A stretch of 64,000 nt of DNA. Origin: Pedobacter sp. Leaf216. Its GTDB lineage: Bacteria; Bacteroidota; Bacteroidia; Sphingobacteriales; Sphingobacteriaceae. The notes under the pieces are model-generated. The model did no database searches and was not told the origin of the DNA. It saw only the letters and a list, made by a program, of their open reading frames with translations. Both the position numbers and the translations under genes were made by a program. Below are positions 63,779 through 64,000 of the stretch, piece after piece (position 1 is the stretch's first letter; the number at the start of each line of letters is the position of its first letter). The stretch covers positions 231,831 to 295,830 of the forward strand of contig NZ_LMKM01000003.1 of the NCBI RefSeq assembly GCF_001421515.1, written 5' to 3'.

Positions 63779-64000
63779 TTGGGTTTGTTTTACAACTACA
63801 CGTATAAAAACCTGTACCTCTACGGTGAAGGTGCGAAAGGTTTAGGTGGTGGTTTTGCATACCGGATTGATCCCCGTTTTACAGCCCTTTTTGAAAATAC
63901 TGATTTAAGGCGGTACCCTAATGCTTTGTTTTCAACCACTAAAAATTCTGTTGTAGAAACGGTAAGTGTACTTTTGGTGATATCAAAATCAACATTTAAA
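63779..64000 (+). CDS. possible beta-barrel protein fragment, cut by window end
   Basis: A frame open from 63767 to the window end reads GLFYNYTYKNLYLYGEGAKGLGGGFAYRIDPRF..., with alternating aromatic and small residues like an outer-membrane barrel. No ATG is present; only TTG codons at 63779 and 63785 could start it. It may be the front of a gene, or a fragment of one. Low confidence. Confidence 0.3.
   Translation, partial: MGLFYNYTYKNLYLYGEGAKGLGGGFAYRIDPRFTALFENTDLRRYPNALFSTTKNSVVETVSVLLVISKSTFK

Overview
The window looks like the chromosome of a Sphingobacteriaceae member, most likely Pedobacter or a close relative. The reasons are low GC, Bacteroidota-type promoters (TAnnTTTG -7 boxes), a SusC/SusD pair, a hybrid two-component system, a ftsK-lolA pair, and many short dispersed intergenic repeats of the kind common in that family. 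Genus is inferred from family recognition, not from a marker gene.

Layout. 1-2.4 kb: 3' part of a DUF2851 gene, two small proteins and an ankyrin protein. 2.4-3.3 kb: two dispersed repeats and a candidate structured RNA with its own terminator on the minus strand. 3.3-8.3 kb: ftsK, lolA, a small conserved-looking protein and a PhnP-like metallo-hydrolase. 8.4-10.7 kb: tRNA-Leu(GAG), a large serine recombinase and a frameshifted histone H1-like gene. 11.1-22.9 kb: a complete fructan utilisation locus (GH32, SusD, SusC, fructokinase, sugar porter, divergent hybrid sensor). A decayed second copy of the histone gene 3' end lies directly behind the sensor gene, so the locus is bracketed by duplicated histone sequence and looks like an inserted island.

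23.5-29.7 kb: an AlkA-like glycosylase, five tandem copies of a ~100 bp repeat, then a sugar-acid catabolic operon (SDR, UxaA-type dehydratase, FucP) with a divergent AraC regulator. 29.9-36.1 kb: a GlxA-type regulator opposite two DinB-like proteins and a run of small accessory proteins. 36.4-42.1 kb: a Ter-type stress cluster (TerC, HAD, phosphoribosyltransferase-like, two TerD, TelA, and an unrecognised 320 aa protein). 42.4-46 kb: dienelactone hydrolase, a kinase-like phosphotransferase and an AraC regulator. 45.6-51.4 kb: a tripartite RND efflux operon with that AraC gene at its end.

51.9-63.3 kb: mostly single genes, including an SRPBCC protein, a lipoprotein, an SGNH hydrolase, a peroxiredoxin, an AI-2E transporter, an esterase, a large copper oxidase that seems fused to a CopB-like barrel, and an FAD monooxygenase with an AraC regulator. 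63.4-63.6 kb: tRNA-Leu(TAA) and tRNA-Gly(GCC). The window ends inside a possible beta-barrel fragment.

The points most worth a second look are the histone-bracketed fructan island, the structured RNA before ftsK, the near-identical promoter blocks of ftsK and the 7.2 kb gene, the 100 bp dyad array, the unknown last gene of the Ter cluster, the SDR with Asn at its catalytic Lys position, and the copper oxidase-barrel fusion.
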